From Oxyruncus cristatus (lineage: Eukaryota > Chordata > Aves > Passeriformes > Cotingidae): a stretch of DNA of 64,000 nt. This document shows positions 59,936 to 64,000 of the stretch, in pieces (position 1 is the first letter of the stretch; each line of letters opens with the position of its first letter). Below the pieces are notes generated by a model that did not search any database, had not been told where the DNA came from, and saw only the letters and a program-made list of their open reading frames with translations. The position numbers were made by a program, and so were the translations under genes. Location: NCBI GenBank assembly GCA_013399855.1, contig VXAY01006963.1:1-64000 (forward strand). Direction: 5' to 3'.

Positions 59936-62271
59936 AGTAGAATAGTAATAGTAACCTGCTGCTTCGTGTGTGAACAATTCCTCCAAGATAATAAAAAAAA
60001 TAAAAATAAATAATATCTTCAAGAACATCAGTACTTTAAAATAATTTCATTTTTAGTTTGCATCCAAAAGGATTTTGAATAAAGCATTTTAATACTCTGT
60101 TTAGAAGAGAGCAGTTCACATTAACAAGTGTGGGCATGTTCCATCTAAACCACCAGAAAATTTACCACAGTATTTGACTGACTGACTATTTACATCAAAC
60201 AGACAATGAGATGAAAAAAAAAAAACCAAAACAACCATTCTCATCTTATTGGCGTGTTCTTACTGTGTCATAATAAACCCCTACATATTTGTCTTAGAGG
60301 AAACATCTGGAGAAAAAGGTTAACAGTTGGTAACTGTCTTCCTCTTTTTTGCTAAACTGTACAAGCAACTTAGTCCTGCATCTTAAATCATTGTGGAGGG
60401 CACCGAGAGCCCACTAGCCTTAGTGTAAGTTTCAAGAAGAGACTTTCAGCTTGCTAAGAAGCAAGATTTTATGCTACTGGCTCTGCAGTAAACATTGTTT
60501 AGCCAGTGATTTAATATAATCCCCAAAAATAATAACTGGATTATGAAAATCTCTTAATTTGTAGTGGGCTGCAACTTACACAGGCTACCAGAAAGGTTTT
60601 GGAGTTATCAGCATGAAGCTTGGCCCAAGAGGAATTCAGAAAAACATGAAAATGCTGGGGAATAGACACTATTCTTCCAACCACAAGTATTAAGTTATAA
60701 AAACAGCAAAGAGAATTCAAACATTCATTCCTCTGTGCCCTTGAGAACCCCTCACTTGGTGAAAAGACGTCCTTTATTTTCAGATATTTCAGATGAAGTT
60801 TTTGCTATTTGCTGTTTTGAATATCTGTTCCTTAAAATTTTATCTGTTGACCAGGCCAGATTGCAAGGATCACCAAAAATCTTGTTATGCTTTGAACTGG
60901 CTTGGACTGGAGCAAAAGGCCTCCCTAAATCTTTTTTCTTCCCAAGAAAATTGCTTATCTAGGCCACTGACTAGCTACATTAGTCTAGCTGCAGAACAAT
61001 GCAGCAGATTTGGACTGGCCAGAATATATTCTAAATTGTACTTAAACATCTGTACAGATTTGACTCCAAAGTACCCAATATAACTTGCTTCAAAATGTTA
61101 AAGGATGACATTTTTTTATGTTTCTCTCAAGGCAATGGCCATATTTTGAGCAGTGTAATGATTATCAAACCAAAAATTAAAGACCATATTACAGTATAAG
61201 GCACAAAGCCTAGTAAGCCAAGAGTGCCCTTTTTCAGAGAAACTCTCAGAGGGTATCAACCCTCACAGAGGACCCCTGCATCAGCAGAGACAAGAAGACT
61301 AAGGGAGCAGATCACACCTCTCTGCACCCCATGGTGCCCCGGCACCTCACAACTCTCTGCAGACCATGTCAAGGCAAACGCTTCTCAAGTGTGTGACAGT
61401 CAACAAGGAGAAAAGTGGGGAATGATGGAGGGTTTTGCCACAGCCTCTGTCAATCCTCAGATGTGCCAAGCACTTCTGTCTTGGCAAAATGACAATTGAA
61501 GGGTAAGGTCATAAACACAACAGATATTTTCATATCTCCATCCAAGCACAACACATGAACACTTGCAAATTAGCACTAGAGAACTGGAAGGTTTGATCAC
61601 AGGATTGAACAACATGTGCAAGTAGGAAAAGAACTGTGAATTTTTTCTCTTTAACTGCTTATTTCTGGAATGTTCCTGGATAGAAATATAATGAAACCAG
61701 ACACAGCTGTGCAGCCTTATCTACCATGATGCATAATTAGTGGTTTCATTCATTAATTCCCTAATTTAAGTGCTTTCATCTACCTCCGCCAAAAGCAGCT
61801 TAGGAAGAAGGCTTGGAAATAAAAAGGTAACACCACAAACTAAAAGCTTTCCCTTTGAGACAGACTGCTGGAGAAGCCATAATATGCTTTGAAATATGGA
61901 TTTGCAGTATAACACTCAAATTTTTCTTTGCCAAGAATAATCCTCCATGTTTATCTGCTATCTACCAATCTTGTCCAAGTAGGAAGAAGAGATCTTAGAC
62001 CAGGCTGTGCTACTCTTCCTTCCCAGCTAGTGAGCAGGAGGTTGTGACACAGGAGTTTCCAGCATGCTCCACTGAACAAATCTAACCCCACGGGGGAGAA
62101 AGAGCAAGGTAGAGACCCCTTGAATTACACCAATCTAATATGCTTGAGTGGAATAGTTTGGCTTTTGGCCAGTATCTTTACCTTTTTAAGTGTGTACCTC
62201 TTTTACAATGAAGCATGGAAACTTTCAAAGAAAGCAGAGTTAACTTTGGTTTCCTACCATATAAGTACTAA

Positions 62272-62294
62272 AAAAAAAAAAAAAAAAGAAAAAA
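62272..62294. repeat. Interrupted poly(A) run
   Basis: A-rich run (about 17 A, then GAAAAAAG) in intron 2. No element identified. Confidence 0.8.
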
Positions 62295-62988
62295 GCTTCT
62301 GCAGGAGCATCTTCCCATCCCAGATGCCACCACATGATTTACCAGCGCAGATGGAAACTGGCATGTTTGGACCTACCAAAGTTGGATTTCACTTCTTGAG
62401 TTCAACATTCACAATCTCCAGTGAAGAAATTATCTCAGACATTCACCTCTGGGAAATGTTCTAACAAAGAAAACTATGATAAGCATATACACACAGACCT
62501 AGTGGATTATATGAGCAAACTGTCTGACAGCTAACTGAACTGTTAAACACCTTTTTTCATCATTCATATCATAGTTTACATAGTAGTGCTGAAGTACAAA
62601 ATAGTCTCAAAATATATTTTTAAAGGGCAGAAAGCATATGCAATTTCATCTGTCCCTAGCTCAGGACAATAGTGTGTTTTTGAAACTATGCCTGGAATAC
62701 CTTGGTTATGGATCCTTATTACCTGAAAAGCTGTCAGCTTAAATATTACTTTTTTATGCTGTCTAACTATAAAGTGTATCAGCCTGTGAAAATAAAGAAT
62801 GGTATTTGTGTGCTATTCTTGTGGACTGCTGCATAAAGACTGAACAAAAAGCAGTCAAATTAGTACAAAAAGTTACACCTGCTAACACTCTACAGAAAGA
62901 ATTCAGGCAATATCCAAATAAAAAAACAAAAAACCCCAACACAAAACTAAAACAACAAAAAAACCCCACAACACAGCTCTCTGGTTTT

Positions 62989-63020
62989 TTTTGTTGTGGA
63001 TTAATGAATCCACAACAAAA
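62989..63020. repeat. Perfect 14-bp inverted repeat
   Basis: TTTTGTTGTGGATT (62989-63002), four-base spacer AATG, then AATCCACAACAAAA (63007-63020), an exact reverse complement. It is flanked on the left by an A/C-rich tract that could pair alternatively with the T/G arm. Confidence 0.95.
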
Positions 63021-64000
63021 TAGGATTGCATTTTGGACATACATTGTGCTGAAAGCATGAACAAAACTTAGCAACTATTAACCGCAGTTATTACTTTTTT
63101 TAAAGCCAAAACTTCTCTGTAAGTTCTCCTAAGTATTCAGATTCTCACCAAAGTATTCTTATGACTTAAAATCCTTTGCCAGTTAAAATAAGTATGTCTT
63201 TAATATCTTGTAATTCCCTTGGTGATTCTTAGCTATGAAAATAAAGCAGTTCTTTGTATTCTAGCCTTCAGATTGATTTCATGGATGCTCATCATGTAAA
63301 GCACCTTTGGAGTAAGATGCAGGTGTGAAAGAGTGTACAGCCAGCTGCAGTTACAGACCTGTGTTCTTTCCCATAAGAAAATCTGGATGCATATATGGCA
63401 TCACACAACTATTTAAGTGGGCATGGTTATTTGCTGGGGGTGCTGAATGATCCATTCTTGGCAAACACTTAGCACCATGTATTGCTGAAACTCACAAACT
63501 GATGTTATCATACGCAAGCGTAAGTAAGAACTATTTGCTAATTATTTGCTAGTAGGGTTTTTTTCAGATGTTCTTGGATCACAGCTACAGGAAGAGATCA
63601 AGATGATTCCAATGGAGAGGAGCAAGCCACTTCAACTTTGCCATGCTTTACATCAGCCCTGGGGAGCTTTCATGTCAGCACAAGGTATTAACAGACTAAA
63701 TCACTATTACAGAAGGCTAAAAAAGGTAGCAAAGTCATTCAACATAATGCCACTGTTGTAACTATAGAAAAGCGTATTAAAATTGGTATGATACAAACCA
63801 GACAACTATTTCTCATAGCATCAAAATAGGGCTGTCGTATTCTTTGTTTCTTAAACAAAATGTGTAACAAAAGGCACCATTTTTTTAGACTAATTGATAC
63901 TGTTGGGGGAAAAAAGATGCATTTCAGCCACGCAAGTCTTCTCAGGCTGAGGTCACCTTTGAGGGTCAAAAGAGGGTTCTGCGTGCCCCTAGTGATATAT

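Larger units (their letters stand above)
40996..64000 (-). other. PIK3R1 intron 2 (partial, runs off the window)
   Basis: No SH3-domain exon (which would read ALYDYKKEREEDIDL-like) appears on the minus strand up to position 64000, so the intron exceeds 23 kb. It holds two solo LTRs at 42.2-43.9 kb, microsatellites, poly(A)/poly(T) runs and otherwise unique sequence. I recognise no nested gene on either strand. Confidence 0.75.

Overview
The window is vertebrate nuclear DNA, most likely from a neoavian bird. It has long introns with canonical GT/AG junctions, few interspersed repeats, old CR1-like LINE remnants, and solo LTRs of a kind I associate with bird genomes. I see no bacterial-type gene structure, no tRNA or rRNA gene and no CRISPR array.

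One gene dominates. PIK3R1, the regulatory subunit of class IA phosphoinositide 3-kinase, lies on the minus strand. Fourteen coding exons, numbered 3 to 16 by comparison with human p85alpha, run from about 40995 down to the TGA at 18177-18179. All splice phases agree, and the joined product is colinear with human residues 112-724 with no net insertion or deletion. The exon with the start codon and SH3 domain (exon 2) is not in the window, so intron 2 runs past the right-hand end (more than 23 kb).

Between exons 7 and 8 I found both alternative first exons: the p50alpha start (28437-28452, protein start MHNLQ) and the p55alpha start (26267-26372, protein start MYNTVWNMEEL). Both splice in phase to exon 8 at 24921. 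The 454-residue p55alpha and 424-residue p50alpha proteins are therefore encoded entirely in the window, and only p85alpha is partial.

Layout: 1-13.4 kb is apparently gene-free DNA downstream of PIK3R1, with an old CR1-like fragment at about 3.8-4.1 kb that contains hairpin-forming tandem repeats. 13.4-18.2 kb is the probable 3' untranslated region, interrupted by an antisense non-LTR retrotransposon tail flanked by a 13-bp direct repeat. 18.2-25 kb holds the nSH2-iSH2-cSH2 exons. 25-35 kb is the alternative-promoter intron. 35-41 kb holds the RhoGAP/BH-domain exons. 41-64 kb is intron 2, with two solo LTRs, one of them flanked by a 6-bp target-site duplication.

The best points for follow-up are the retrotransposon insertion in the probable 3'UTR, the clean ERV solo LTR, the contrast between a diverged BH domain and near-invariant SH2 modules, and candidate regulatory motifs beside the p50alpha and p55alpha start exons. 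Comparisons with human PIK3R1 and with repeat families are from memory, not from a database search.
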